Origin: Mesorhabditis belari
Taxonomy: Eukaryota > Nematoda > Chromadorea > Rhabditida > Rhabditidae
Length of the DNA stretch: 64,000 nt
Assembly: GCA_958450365.1 (NCBI GenBank)
Contig: CAUEEP010000740.1
Location: 3,447,001-3,511,000 of the forward strand
Direction of reading: 5' to 3'
Position numbers and translations under genes: made by a program. The notes under the pieces were generated by a model. That model made no database searches and had not been told where the DNA came from. It worked only from the letters and a program-made list of their open reading frames with translations. Below, piece after piece: positions 1 through 11,495 of this stretch. Numbering within the stretch: position 1 is the first letter of the stretch; the number at the start of each line of letters is the position of its first letter.

Positions 1-280
1 TCAAGTACCCATCAATTAAATAATTTTTGGAGTTAAATAGAAAAGTCGTTTCGGTTCCTAGGCTTTCTGAAAATATTTTGTCAAATTAGAGAAATAAAAA
101 CAGAGTTAACATCAAGTTTATTAAGTTGACAAAGTCAAAAATTATATTTGAACTGTATTTGGGTTAGTTAAAGTCAATTTTCAAATCAAATCATTTCAAC
201 TCGAAGCTAGATTGTCAATTTTGAGATCAAAATAGAATGTGATTTGATGAAATGGTTTTTAAAGTAGCTGTTAAACATTT

Positions 281-500
281 GGAAACAAATTTGTAGAGAA
301 AAGGAATTGAATTTGTAGAGATAAGGAACCCACCTTAAAGAGATAAGGAAGCAAATTTAGAGAGATAAGGAACCAAGTTTGTGGAGATAAGGAACCAAAT
401 TGGTAGAGAAAAGGAATTAAATTTGTAGGGAAAAGGAATCAAATTTGTAGGGAAAAGGAGTCAAATTTGTAGAGAAAAGGAATCAAATTTGTAGAGAATA
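281..500. repeat. degenerate ~23-bp tandem repeat
   Basis: About nine imperfect units built on AATTTGTAGAGAAAAGGAATC. The units alternate between 'agaaaagga' and 'agataagga' versions. No coding potential is apparent. Confidence 0.8.
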
Positions 501-2383
501 GTGTTTATGAATTCACCTAAAAAACTCAATTCTACCTGGTTTCTATCATTTTTTGAACAACTTTGATAATATAAAATCAAAAAATGACAATGCTAAACCC
601 TCATAAGCCAACTCTTCTCGAATACTAATCTCCTTTTAGTAAAGTGAGATATAGCTAGTTGAAAAGTAGAAGAAAAGAAAAGACGGAGAATTTGTAGAAC
701 TCTTCATATAGGGTATTCATGATGTGTGTGGAAGGGGATGCTTTGAAAACACAAATCTTTTCTCTTTTCTCTTTTTCTCTTCTTTAGGGTCATAGAGGTA
801 AAGAGAAATAGACAGACAAATTTGGTGTCCCGATTTTATGCGTGATCACTCTTCAGAGGAGTGAGAAGAGAGAAAAGATGGGTCCTCGAAAAGAAAGTGA
901 ACAAAGGATGGGACATTCCGAGGGGAAACAACCCCTAAAAAGTGAATAGAAAGAAGGACGGCTATTCCAGAATATCCAGAACATAGGTATACTTGCTCTC
1001 GTACTCGGCTAGGGTTCATCAAAATGTTCAAAAGTTCCAAGCCAGCTAGATTGATTTGGTCAGAAGCTCGAGAAAGCTAGGAAAAATCACCACAAAGATG
1101 TTAGGATTGTTAATAAACCGAGCTGTGGGTTTTGGGTTTAGAAATAGAATTCTCAAAAGTAGATAAGAGTTCGGAGCTTAACGAATGCAATACCAGTTTG
1201 CCAATCGCTATAACACAAAACAAAACCAATTTGAATGATAATAGTTAAGTATGTTATCAGAAAAGTCAGTACTCATTTGTTTTTGATTAGTTGTTTTTCG
1301 ATCTATACCTACTTTCTCGATCAACTGACTCACTTTAATGCCTTCATAACTTTCCAAAGGCTAGAGATAAGATCAAATAGTTCGGAGAAATCTCAGAGCC
1401 TTCAAAAGAGAGACAAAAGATTGCGCAAGTCTTCAATTCTTCGAATGCAGACAAGCCATGACCAAATTACCCACTCACAAATCATCCATTCTTTGCCATT
1501 GTCAAGAGAAACTTTTTTCCGGTCACTAATAACTCATTGTGATGGATAAACATTAAAAGAGATCAAAGGAAATCAATTAGATAACGATTTTGTAACTGTT
1601 TCTAATTGTTTCTAAAGAATTTCTAAAGAATTGTGCTTGAAAATGAGCACTTTAAAGAAAGAAAATATTTAATAATAAAAGATTGCCTTCTTGCCAGCTT
1701 TTAAGAGTGAAAAGCTTTTGGGGTAGGCAAAAGGGAATCTGAGAAGGGGCGGAGTCGGAAATGCTTAAAGCTGCTTAAAGAGTCGAGCTTCTCATTGATT
1801 GTAAATAAAAATAAGACAAATAAATAGCAATCAAATTAGCAGATAAATAGCAAATTAGTACATAAAAATAGAGAGAAAACTCAAAAAGTGGTGAGGCGTT
1901 AAAATTCGGTGAAGCATTCTTGATATTTCCTGTTTAAGAGAAAAAGTAAAGGAAAAAGGAGAAAAGTCAACTGAGAAAAAAGTTTTGCTTTTTTTAAACT
2001 TTTGCAATTGAGAAAGTTTTATTCTTGAATCTTGAATCTTTGAAAGATTTTTGAGTGATCAGAAAAAAGAAAAGGCTATAAATCGAGGGACAACCGGGAT
2101 GCTGAGTTGAGGATTGGAGGGAAAGGTTTTTTTTGGGGGGCAATGACCGGGTCGAGCAAATTACTTGGGAAAAGAAATGGGAAGAGAACCATATGTGATT
2201 TGAAAGGAAATGATGGGGGACACAATTCACTTGTAAGTGAGAAAAAAAAGGAGAACGATCATTGGAGCTTGGATTGACTGAAGTGGCCCACACAAGGTGT
2301 TCGGGAATTTTGGGCAGAACTAGTGTTTCTGCCAAAACAATTTCCTTTCCTGCCAAAGCTTTCTAAAACGTGGAAACGTTCAA

Positions 2384-2575
2384 AAGCTATCGTAATCTTG
2401 GCTCTAGTTTTATTCGATCTTTTTAGATTTCTGTGTGGTAAAGGATACTATATAAAAATTGATATCTAGATTGGATAAAACTTTCCTGACTTTACCAGCT
2501 CAGCAAAAATCTCAGAAACAAAACCTAGACAGGGATTGGAATAACTTTGAATAAGATTACGGTAGTTTAAAAGTT
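2384..2575. repeat. family D inverted-end repeat
   Basis: The left end GCTATCGTAATCTTG and the right end AAGATTACGGTAG are inverted copies about 190 bp apart. The internal word CTCTAGTTTTAT recurs at 19875 and, as CTTTAGTTTTACCCGAT, at 59725. This suggests a short dispersed TIR element. Confidence 0.5.
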
Positions 2576-4296
2576 TATTTTTAAAAAAATAAAAGACTAA
2601 TCGAGAGAAATGCCCTTAAACTTTAACCAATCTCTCAAAAGATCTGGAGGAAAATGAGGGATTGTGGAGATCCAATCAAAAAGATTGATCAGAAGAAAGA
2701 AAAGGGATTGGTCGGAAGGAGTGATATCTCTTTTCTTTCTCTTTTCCTTTTCTCTTCGATTTCCCCCGTCGATATCCTCAATGGTTAGGCAATGGTAGGG
2801 TCTCCTTCAAGGGGCACAAGGTCATCACTGATGTTTGTTTAGCTGCACCTCTCTTTTTCCTCATCTCATTTCTTTCTCTAACAATATCCGGCTATTACCT
2901 TCAATCCAACTGATTGCATGTTGAGATTTGAGGAAAGTTCAAAGCAAAACGCGAAATTTTATAGGTTTCAAAGCTGGATATAATCAATTATCAGTCAACC
3001 AACCTTAAAGATTACTGTAAATCAGAGAAATAGAAATACGGTATTCTGTATCAATTTTTGAGTGATGAGAGTGAAGGATTTCCAGATTTTCTTATCATAT
3101 AAAAAAATTGCAAATTTTATCTGTTTCAGAGCAAAACTAGATAGTCAAACTGAAAGGTTTTTTAATCAAATAGAAAATTTTCAGCTATATTTATCAAAAG
3201 AAAGCGATGATTTCGGAAAGGCTGGTTCACAATTACAATATCATCTTTACGGTAGCTTTGTAGTATTGTAGTTAATCTTTAAATATGCACAAATTAGTTG
3301 CCCGCAAAAGCGGTGTTGTTATGGTTGTAAAATGGTGACATTTATATCTTTGACCGGATGGAAAAAAAGACTTCTCGCTTCCCTCCAGATGTTCAACTCA
3401 AATCCGACATATTGCTCAATTTTCTTTGCGCATCTAGCGGTCAAAATGTAGAGAAGTCCCGTAATGCAGTCATCCTCAATTTATCAAAAGATGCACTTTA
3501 AAATCTACATTGTAAAATGAATTTCTCGAAAATCATCCCATAAATTTCGCTTCCCAGCCTTGAAATGATTGGTTCGCGTGCGCGGGTATTTTGTCTCTTT
3601 TGTGCGATTACACTAAAAAAAAGAGGAATCACTTGCAATATTTTCCCAATCCTCAGCTGGAAGTCCGAGCTTTCAAAAAAAGGAGTAAGTGAAGGTGAAA
3701 CAAAATATTCGAAATTGAAATTCAAGGTGATGGGACTGAGAATAGTTCGTTTTCTAAAACGTGTCAACTTTAGAAAACTCAAAGCAAGCTTATAGTAGTT
3801 TCTAAAAATTGACATGCTCACAGGCTACTAACAATAGAGAAAGATGTTAAAAATGAATCCTCAAACGTTCGCCGATTTATTTGCTCGTTTGTAGGTGATG
3901 ACCGGGAGATTTGGGAGGAAATTGAAAGAAGAACAAGGGTATCAAGAAGGGGAGAATGGGTAAATGACGTAACCATTAAAAGAAGAGAGAAATCTCTGAT
4001 CCCTTGGGCCTACCTGAAGGGACACCCCTTTCCCTTCTTCGTCTATCCAAATCCATCTATGTCCCACCTGCTTGTATGTATGCTCTTTCTTTGCATGCAA
4101 ATGAGCCACGATTAGGGCAACACCAAATTTTTCTATATACCTAGGTTAGCACACAAATTGAGCGGCCATGCGACCAAGATACGTCCGTGAAAGAATGGTT
4201 TCTATCGAGAAATCGTGTTCACAGTTGAAGTGGTGAACTAAAAAGCATGATTTACGAAGATGTAAGCTTGTGTGTACTAGCACTGAACTGAATAAA

Positions 4297-7200
4297 TCAT
4301 AATCGATGGTGGGAATACTCATTCGTCTTCCCTCTTTCAACCATCAATCTACATATTTCGTATTTTTTTTGAAAGTATAAGAACAATTTATCTAATTGTA
4401 AGCAATAGCCTATGGCCACAAAATAATGAAAAACTAACCCGTATAAATGCTCGGTAACAATTAAAAATACTCTACTGAACAGTAAAACCTGATTCATTTC
4501 TCGGCCATGTTGTTCTTTTTTTCTGTTGGCCTCATTCTTCTCGACGAGCTCCATGTCAATTTCCCGCAATGGGACGGGTTTAGAAATGACATGGCCAATT
4601 TTTCTGAGATGATCTCGAGCACCCTTCTCGGCACAAGCGTATCGAACAACTCCCTAAAAATATTAATATGATTTACCAACAAAAGAAAACAAACATCTCG
4701 CCGAATCTGTGTCAAACGAATCCGTTTCCCTATTCGATACACCTGCTCCGTTGAATCATTCTAAAGAACTCAGTGAATGCTTTTGTTTAAAAACCTCAAC
4801 ACTAACCCTTACTCCTCTTTCAAGCAACGAATTCCACCGACATTCTTTAGCGTCGCTTTCATCAAGCTCCTTCACAAACGAGACGCCACCATCTGTCATC
4901 GCAGCCCCACAGGACCGAGCCCTAAACTTTGCGATTTTGTAAAGAAAAAGCACCCCATACCTGCGTCTTTGATAAGGCATTGCCAAAAAAGGTGTCATGC
5001 TAAACTCAAAGTATCCAGTAGCAACCTGAATTTTTATTGCACACGACACAGCGACAATTTACCTGAGATTTCTTATTTCTCAAATTGTTCTTCTTGCAGG
5101 GTTTTTCCTCAATGATCAATATGTCATCTTCTTTTTGAAGAGCTTCAGGTACTAAAAAATGGGATTCAATACATAATACATAAGCCCTTACCAGTATTGG
5201 TAACATTTTCGGCCTCGACTGTTTCCTGCGGCAATCGTGGAGATCGTTGCTTCTTGAAGTAAGGTGTTTGCTTGGCAATTTCACCATCTCTTGGCAAAGA
5301 ATCAAAAATTAAATTATTTTTAAAGGTTTAAAGTATATTTAACTTCGCTGTTGCGGCTTATTCTGTACTGATGGCTTTTTGGGTCGAATTTTAGACTCAT
5401 CTACAGTTTGCTTTCGTGCTCTAAAAAAATTGGTCAATTTAAGTAAAACAACAAATGAAACAATTTAAATAAAACAAATTTCCTTACCTATCAACTGGCG
5501 TACAAGTGACAAGTTTCTCAAGCGGATCAATTCTGATTTTCAGTTTTATTGGGTCTTTTTGTAGCGGCTCGATAAAAGAATCCTCGGATGCTGCAGGCAA
5601 ATTTTTTTTCTCTTGAACTTTACTGTTGGTATCATTTTCCTAGAAAACACGTTTTTAGCATGCAAAATTAAAATGCAAAGGTACTTATCGATTACACTGG
5701 CCGCTTTTCAAATATACGAATAATGGGCCTTTTTGAAGCGTTTGTAGTATTTTCATTTCTAATATAGTTTAAAGCATGCTCTCTCGATTAAAAACACTTT
5801 CTGACCGGGGGATCGTGCAAAGTTGAGGGGGGGATACCGCACGGGTACCCCAACCCCTTAGAATTGCGCGGTTCCGCCATGGCAAAAAATAATCTTGGTA
5901 AAAAACATTTAAGTTTATCACTTTTTTGATACCGTTTGATAAAATTTGCATGAAAGCTGTCAGTGTAATCGATACATACCAATAAAAATTACCATTTCTT
6001 CTCCAAAGCAAACTCCTTCACCGTTCACGTTCTTGTAAATTCGATTGAGCTCTTTTTGTTTCTTCTTTCTTTCATCTGCCTTCATTGTAGCATATGTTTC
6101 CTAAAAATTATTACAGTTTATGTACATGCTAATTCTTCAATTTATCAGCTTTCAATTACGCATTATTCAAAAAAATGACAAACCGCAACAGGAATCTCGA
6201 AATAAAATGGTTGACCATCGGATGATTGACTCGATTCATCTTCACTTTTGTCACTTGAGCTACTCTAAAACGATCATAATTGCACCCATGAAAAAAATAC
6301 CGCGTGTTTTATAAGATCAACCCAAAAAAAATGAACAAAACTCAGCCTTACCGAAGTTGAATGCAGCTTCTTGCTAGTATTCCTTTTCAATGGTTTTCTG
6401 TTCGGCGGTTGTTCGTCATCCTAAAGCAAGAAACCGATTTACTTAATACAATGAACCAACGCTAGATGAAGAGCCATTTAATGCAGCAAACGATTTCCTC
6501 CTACTGCCCTCTTTTTCTTTCTTCTTCACCCATTGTTCCTAAAATATTTCTCATTATTTTAAAAATTAGAAATCCTCCTAAATACCGTGCCAGTTTTTAG
6601 TAGCAAGTGAGAACCAACCGTAAGTAATTTAGCTTTTTTTATTTCCGTTTTTCGTTTTTTTTAAACGCTCTGCCGACGTCACCCCCAAAAAATGAAAGAA
6701 TTTCATCGTGTACTTTTTAAAAAAGTTAAAATTGCTAATCCACGCCCCTTTTTTGCTTCGGCAGTCTATCGGAGGGCTTGCCGGAGGTGGTTAGCGTCCC
6801 AGATCGCCCTAAGGGATAGCTGAGTTCATTCCTGTTAACTCCAAACTTTTTTGCTTTCAATGTTTTCAAGCATGGAGCTGAAGTATGCAAATTTGAGTTG
6901 CCTCACGGTGAAGCAATTGTTACAGGGGTCTCGGAGGGCGCGCCGAGTGACCTTTAACCTGAGAGATCAAACTATGCGTCAGCCTCAAAACATTCAGCCA
7001 GAAAAACCCGCCGTTATGTAGGTTTCGGTTTCGGGTTTCGGCTGGTATCAAAAAATCAAAATAAAACCAATAAATACCGTAGACTTTGACAAAGAATCGC
7101 TGTTAACTCTTTCGTATGCTTCTTGCAGAGCCTTTGCGGTTGCCTGTGCTTTTCAGACCAAGCGGTTCTTTGTACGTGGTCAGGAGCTCATTCGCCTCAA

Positions 7201-7797
7201 TCTTTCCATTGCTGTCGGGCTAAAATTCTGGCAAAATATTGAAATGTAGAAAAAGACTAACTATCCAAAAGTTAGCTTCAGGCTCCCATGTGTCTTCGTC
7301 TGGTCGATATCCAGCCCAACGCGTCTAAATATTGATTTTGAACAAGATGCAAATTGCTTTTTTTTTTACCCTGTAAACATATTTGCTACATTCTTCGCCT
7401 TTTTTGATTCGTGGGACGAAGCGCCCCATAATTTCGTCCGTAGCCGCGTGATGATTTTTGAGATACATCAGCTTTCGAAAGTACAAATCATCGAAACTAA
7501 ATCAGATAATTAATGAATAATTTACACTACTATTTAGCTTTATTGAAATTCAAGAATATTTCAGTTTATTGATGTTTAACCGTTTAATCAGAATCAAACC
7601 GTGCATGATCCACAATCTCCTCGACCGTATATTCTTCGGTGTTCGGAACAGCTGGAATATAAAAATTAACTATTAACACCTTTAAAAACGCTAAAACTTA
7701 CCCCAAGCTTTTTAACCTTAAAAGTTTGAAAATAGCATGGAAGCCTACGTGAAATTTATAGTTAAAATGATTTACCTTCATCCCTGTCGCCCATCAT
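4297..7797 (-). CDS. chromodomain-containing nuclear protein (multi-exon)
   Basis: Likely a histone-methyl-lysine reader. Supported exons include 7776-7797 (start MMGDRDE), 7600-7651, 7370-7496, 7262-7324, about 7150-7219, 6461-6538, 6352-6420, 6184-6264, 5993-6100, 5488-5639, several between 4756 and 5420, and one beginning at 4653. Exons 2-5 build a chromodomain: EEYTVEEIVD, then KYVYRTRWAGYRPDEDTWEP, then a short helix (ANELLTTYKE). The aromatic-cage positions (Tyr, Trp, Tyr) are present. Between the first strand and the RWAGY strand lie about 30 extra residues, unlike ordinary chromodomains. The rest is Lys/Glu/Ser-rich linker with an acidic DDILIIEE patch that could bind SUMO. A C-terminal piece near 4650-4900 (GGVSFVKELDESDAKECRW) might be a divergent chromoshadow domain; that is a guess. 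The reading frame between 7090 and 7150 and the exact 3' end are unresolved. Confidence 0.75.
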
Positions 7798-7836
7798 TCA
7801 CCAATTATCCGGTTGTGTCACTCCGCCGGACGTCAA

Positions 7837-7848
7837 CTAAAATAAAAC
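7837..7848 (-). promoter_or_regulatory. probable trans-splice acceptor of the chromodomain gene
   Basis: On the minus strand GTTTTATTTTAG ends 39 nt before the first ATG (7797). No upstream coding exon is seen. A pyrimidine-rich acceptor this close to a start codon suits spliced-leader addition, though a 5'-UTR intron is equally possible. Confidence 0.45.
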
Positions 7849-8136
7849 TTGAAGATTATCAAATGTAAACAATTTAAAACATAAAGTAATCAAATGCGCT
7901 AAAATAGACACAAAAATTTAATAATTTGGTACTAATAAAGTTGGGAACACTTTTTTTCTGGGGTAATCGAGGGCGCTGATCACGAAAATCGCATTTTTAA
8001 CATAAGTTTGCGTATTAAAAGTTGACTTTTCCGACCCCGGAAATGTGAGTAGCTTTGGGGCATAAGAGCGGGACTTATCAAATTTAGTAGTGTTTAATTT
8101 AGTCATTCAAGTCTCTCCCACTTATGCCATGATGTA

Positions 8137-8339
8137 CAGTGGTCTACAAAAGTAATGCCCCATTGCCATTCAAAAGTATTTTTTGCAAAATTATACGGAT
8201 AAATCTTATATTCTTGAAAAGTCGAGTCTTATGGGTCGGTAAAAATGCCCTACTCTTTTTCTGAAATGCCGATTTTGCAAGATTTCCTTACAAAACATAC
8301 TGTTAGATGGCAATGGGGCATTACTTTTGTGGACCACTG
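8137..8339. mobile_element. Tc1-like MITE, 203 bp
   Basis: Terminal inverted repeats of about 33 bp begin CAGTGGTCTACAAAAG and end in the mirror sequence CTTTTGTGGACCACTG. They are flanked by TA on both sides (8135-8136 and 8340-8341). The CAGT start and TA target duplication are typical of Tc1-family elements. There is no ORF, so it is non-autonomous. Confidence 0.85.
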
Positions 8340-8854
8340 TATAAAAGCTTAAAATAAAAAATAAAATCTTTCAAGCTTTTGAAAAACTCGCATTTTCCTA
8401 ATAAAAACGCGGCATTCAAGTTTTTGGATGGGAATTTTCGGATTCTACACAAAAAGTTTCCCTAGAATCACGTAAAAATATTTTCATTTAAACCTCAAAA
8501 TTTGAATGCGAAATGGCAAAAATACGTTGATTTTCGATTGTTTTTCTGGGGTTGTAAAAGGCAAGGCGAATGCGTTAAAGTAGCGAGCATCGTCGACGAG
8601 AAAAAGTAGTAAACAAAATAAAAATAAACAATCAGAGTTGTTAGGAAAATGTGTTGAAAAGCGTAAATTTGGCGCAAATGATACGCGACGGAAATAATTT
8701 GGCGCTTTTGCTAGCACCTCACTTTATTAGGTAGTACCAAAATGTTTTACAAGTACTTAGGAAATTGGAAATGAAACATTCTTGAAAATCTAAATTCTTT
8801 TGTAATTTGTAATTTTAAAATTTGCATGCTTTTATTGTTTGCATATCTAATACC

Positions 8855-9129
8855 TACCGTAAATACTGTAATAGTACCCCAGCCCCATAATGACGGTGCG
8901 GAGTGTTGCGTCGTCTAGCTTTGAACGAGTTTTTCTCAACACTGGTTTATGCTACAATGCCCACTTAAATACCAAAAAAATAGCCCTGATTTTCAGCTAT
9001 TTTTTTTATACCAAAGACGCATTTTTTGAAAGTACGGGCGCTTTGAAAAAAATGAAATACTAAAAAACTTTTGCGACTACGCGACTGTACGAGGAGGAGG
9101 GTGGGGTACTATTACAGTATTTACGATAC
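8855..9129 (+). mobile_element. family A MITE, copy 1
   Basis: The element starts ACCGTAAATACTGTAATAG and ends CTATTACAGTATTTACG. The body is a hairpin that includes TCAAAAAATAGC-type inverted segments around a CCCTGAATTTCAGC centre. Copies lie at 9391, 25750, 26006, 36202, 54599, 58640 and 58891. Confidence 0.85.
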
Positions 9130-9253
9130 GTTAATCCTTATAAAATCTGAATTGAAGACCAATCTATAAAAGAAAAACTAATCTTTTTGAAAAGTATACT
9201 TCTTCAAATATTTTGATAATTTCAAATCTTCATCATTTTAGCTAAATCGATGC

Positions 9254-9296
9254 TGTACGAGGGGCGTCGGATACTATTACAGTATTTACGGTAAGT
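9254..9296. mobile_element. family A MITE, right-end fragment
   Basis: Only the terminal segment ACTATTACAGTATTTACGG and a few preceding bases remain. Confidence 0.7.
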
Positions 9297-9390
9297 TATT
9301 AGATGTTACATTAATCCATAAACAACCCTAAACGTCCGAATGAACTAAAACGGAATTACAAAAAGGAACGAAAAGACTTTCTGGAAAACC

Positions 9391-9660
9391 TACCCTAAAA
9401 ACTGTAATAGTACCCCACCCCCACTAATGACGGTGCGGAGTGTTACGTAGTCTAGCCTGGAACGAGTTTTTCTCGACACTGGTTTATGCTACAATGCGCA
9501 CTTAGGTATCAAAAAGTAGCCCTGAATTTCAGCTATTTTTTGATACCAAAGACGCATTTTTTGAAAGTACGGACGCTTGGAAAAAAATGAAATACTAAAA
9601 AACTTTTGCGATTACGCGACTGTACGAGGGGGGTCGGGTACTATTACAGTATTTACGGTA
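9391..9660 (+). mobile_element. family A MITE, copy 2
   Basis: Full length. The left end is TACCCTAAAAACTGTAATAG and the right end is ACTATTACAGTATTTACGG. It has the same orientation as copy 1. Confidence 0.85.
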
Positions 9661-9847
9661 GTAAATCCTACTTATTATAAGCGAGAGAGTATGTGTGTCT
9701 GTTCCGCTGTTTTAGAAAAAACGGCTCAACCAATCGATCTGAAAGTTTGACATTACAAACCTAACTTTTTACGTAGTTTCCAAAAATCTAATAATATTTG
9801 ACACATAATTTGACCGTTTTTCCTAAAAAGCAAAATTAAAGAACACA

Positions 9848-10032
9848 TGCTACCGTGTGGCCGAGTGGTAGTGCGTCCCGATGTCCGATCTGCCAAGTTG
9901 GGCAACGTTGGGCTCGGTTAGTCTCGGGTTCGATCCCGGTCCGATGCAATCTTTTTTTTGCTTTCTTTGTTTTTACACTTTTTTGAGTAAGAAAGGTCAC
10001 GGGTTCGATTCCTCTAGGGATGAAGGAAATAA
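9848..10032 (+). repeat. decayed tRNA-like sequence(s)
   Basis: The segment TGGCCGAGTGGT (A-box-like) is followed 80 nt on by GGGTTCGATCCC (B-box-like). The T stem pairs TCGGG with CCCGG around a shortened 6-nt loop, but no acceptor stem forms. A second B-box-like GGGTTCGATTCC lies at about 10004. The long span between boxes recalls nematode long-variable-arm tRNAs, but a pseudogene is most likely. Confidence 0.4.
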
Positions 10033-11224
10033 AATCCGTCTGCACGAAGCCAAGTATAAGCTGGTAAGTCTAAAATGCACGGCTTGCGCGATGTACGGCT
10101 ATTCATTTTCTGTGAGAGAGAAAGAAGCGGCTATCTTTGTGTTTGCTTTTTTTGTGTTTGAGAGAGAAGGGGAAATGTATCCACCAAATAGAAAACAAAT
10201 AAAAGTTCATTTTCACGATACAGTATCAAACTTTTAATCAAATAATCGAATCCAATTTTTCTGCAAAGATCTAGTCCATTTGAACGTTACGCAATAGGAG
10301 TCATCAGCAAAAACAAGAGCGAGAAAGAAAAACATGGTTAACGTTTTCTAAAACATGCGAAATTTCCAAACTACCGTAATCTTCATTACTTTTTCTCATA
10401 AGTATGGTTGTCCGATCACTTTTCGAATAGCTACTCCACCCAAAAATTTATTAGTAAATGTCAACAATTTGTTTTGGATTATCCGTTTGTTTAGCTGATT
10501 CAATCCAGTTGTGTCCAACTCTTTGTATATTTATCTGTGTTGAATGAGTGAATGGAATGGAAGAGGGAATGGAGAAGCTTCCAATGTGCAAAAGAATCAT
10601 CTACATGTGGCTAGTATTGATTTTATGCTACATTTTTAATACAAATTTTTATTTCGCATACAAACTTTATGAATAACTGTATAGCAATGAGTTTAGATGA
10701 TTTTGTATCTTGGTTTGTAACATCAAAAACATCAAAAACTGCAAAGTAAACCTGGATTCAAAAAATTTTTTAATAGAATGACAGTTTTATTCTTTAGAGT
10801 ATCACTAATCTTTGTATTTGTGTTGTATTCGTTCCAGAAGATGTTTTTTGATGCAAAAGCTGGCTTATACACTCTTATATGCATATTGATTTGAATGAAT
10901 AGAAATAGAGAAGCGGCAAAAAAAGCAGAGATTGAAGGAAGAAGCAAGAAAAGAGCGGTCTGATAGCACTGTGGCATTGAAAGGAGAAAGGGCAGGGGAT
11001 GGCCACAGATTGGCCGACCGTTCCTTCCCCATTCCCTTCTTTATTTAACCCTTTCAGCAAAACATACGCTTTCGCGCCAGATTTCTTTTCAAAAAATAAT
11101 ACTTTTTGAAAGCTATAATTTCTTAGACAAAGAAGGAGTTCATATCGAAAAAAAGCCACTTTTTATAAGCGGATTTTTGACAGTAAAATAAAAGTTTTTT
11201 AAAAACAATCCAAGTCTTGAAATT

Positions 11225-11310
11225 AACGATTGATGGTTTAATAACGATTTAATAACGATTGATGGTTTAATAGCGATTTAATAACGATTGATGGTTCCAT
11301 TGATGATTTC
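11225..11310. repeat. TAACGATTGATGGTTTAA tandem array
   Basis: About five alternating full and partial units just upstream of the amino-acid transporter start. Confidence 0.75.
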
Positions 11311-11483
11311 TATTTCTATTATTTCTATTCTATTGATGGCTTTTTTTTTGTTTTAATGGTTTTTTTTTGCCTTTAATTTGAATTTTAACTAGTTCTACTT
11401 TAATATATAATTTTCTTTCCTTTTTTCTTTTTAATAGAAATAATTTTATTTGTTTAACTCATACATTATTTGCTCATTTTTTT

Positions 11484-11495
11484 TTTGAATTCCAG
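11484..11495 (+). promoter_or_regulatory. probable trans-splice acceptor of the transporter
   Basis: A T-rich tract followed by GAATTCCAG ends directly at the start ATG. This geometry suits SL1-type trans-splicing or a 5'-UTR intron. Confidence 0.55.

Larger units (their letters stand above)
1..4296. other. gene-poor leading region
   Basis: I see no convincing exon here. The open frames are short, lack recognisable motifs and are not joined by plausible splice sites. The stretch holds the degenerate tandem repeat at about 281-500, the inverted CTATCGTAATCTTG/AAGATTACGGTAG pair at 2384-2575, and polypurine/polypyrimidine runs. It could be intergenic or part of a large intron. Confidence 0.6.
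7839..11495. other. repeat-dense intergenic stretch
   Basis: Apart from the MITEs and tRNA-like sequence listed separately, I see no exon here. A 17-18-bp TAACGATTGATGGTTTAA tandem array lies at about 11225-11310, just upstream of the transporter start. Confidence 0.6.

Noticed and set aside
1994..2356. 120-codon minus-strand ORF
   Set aside because: No motif, uneven composition and no splice context. It has the look of chance in polypyrimidine-rich DNA.
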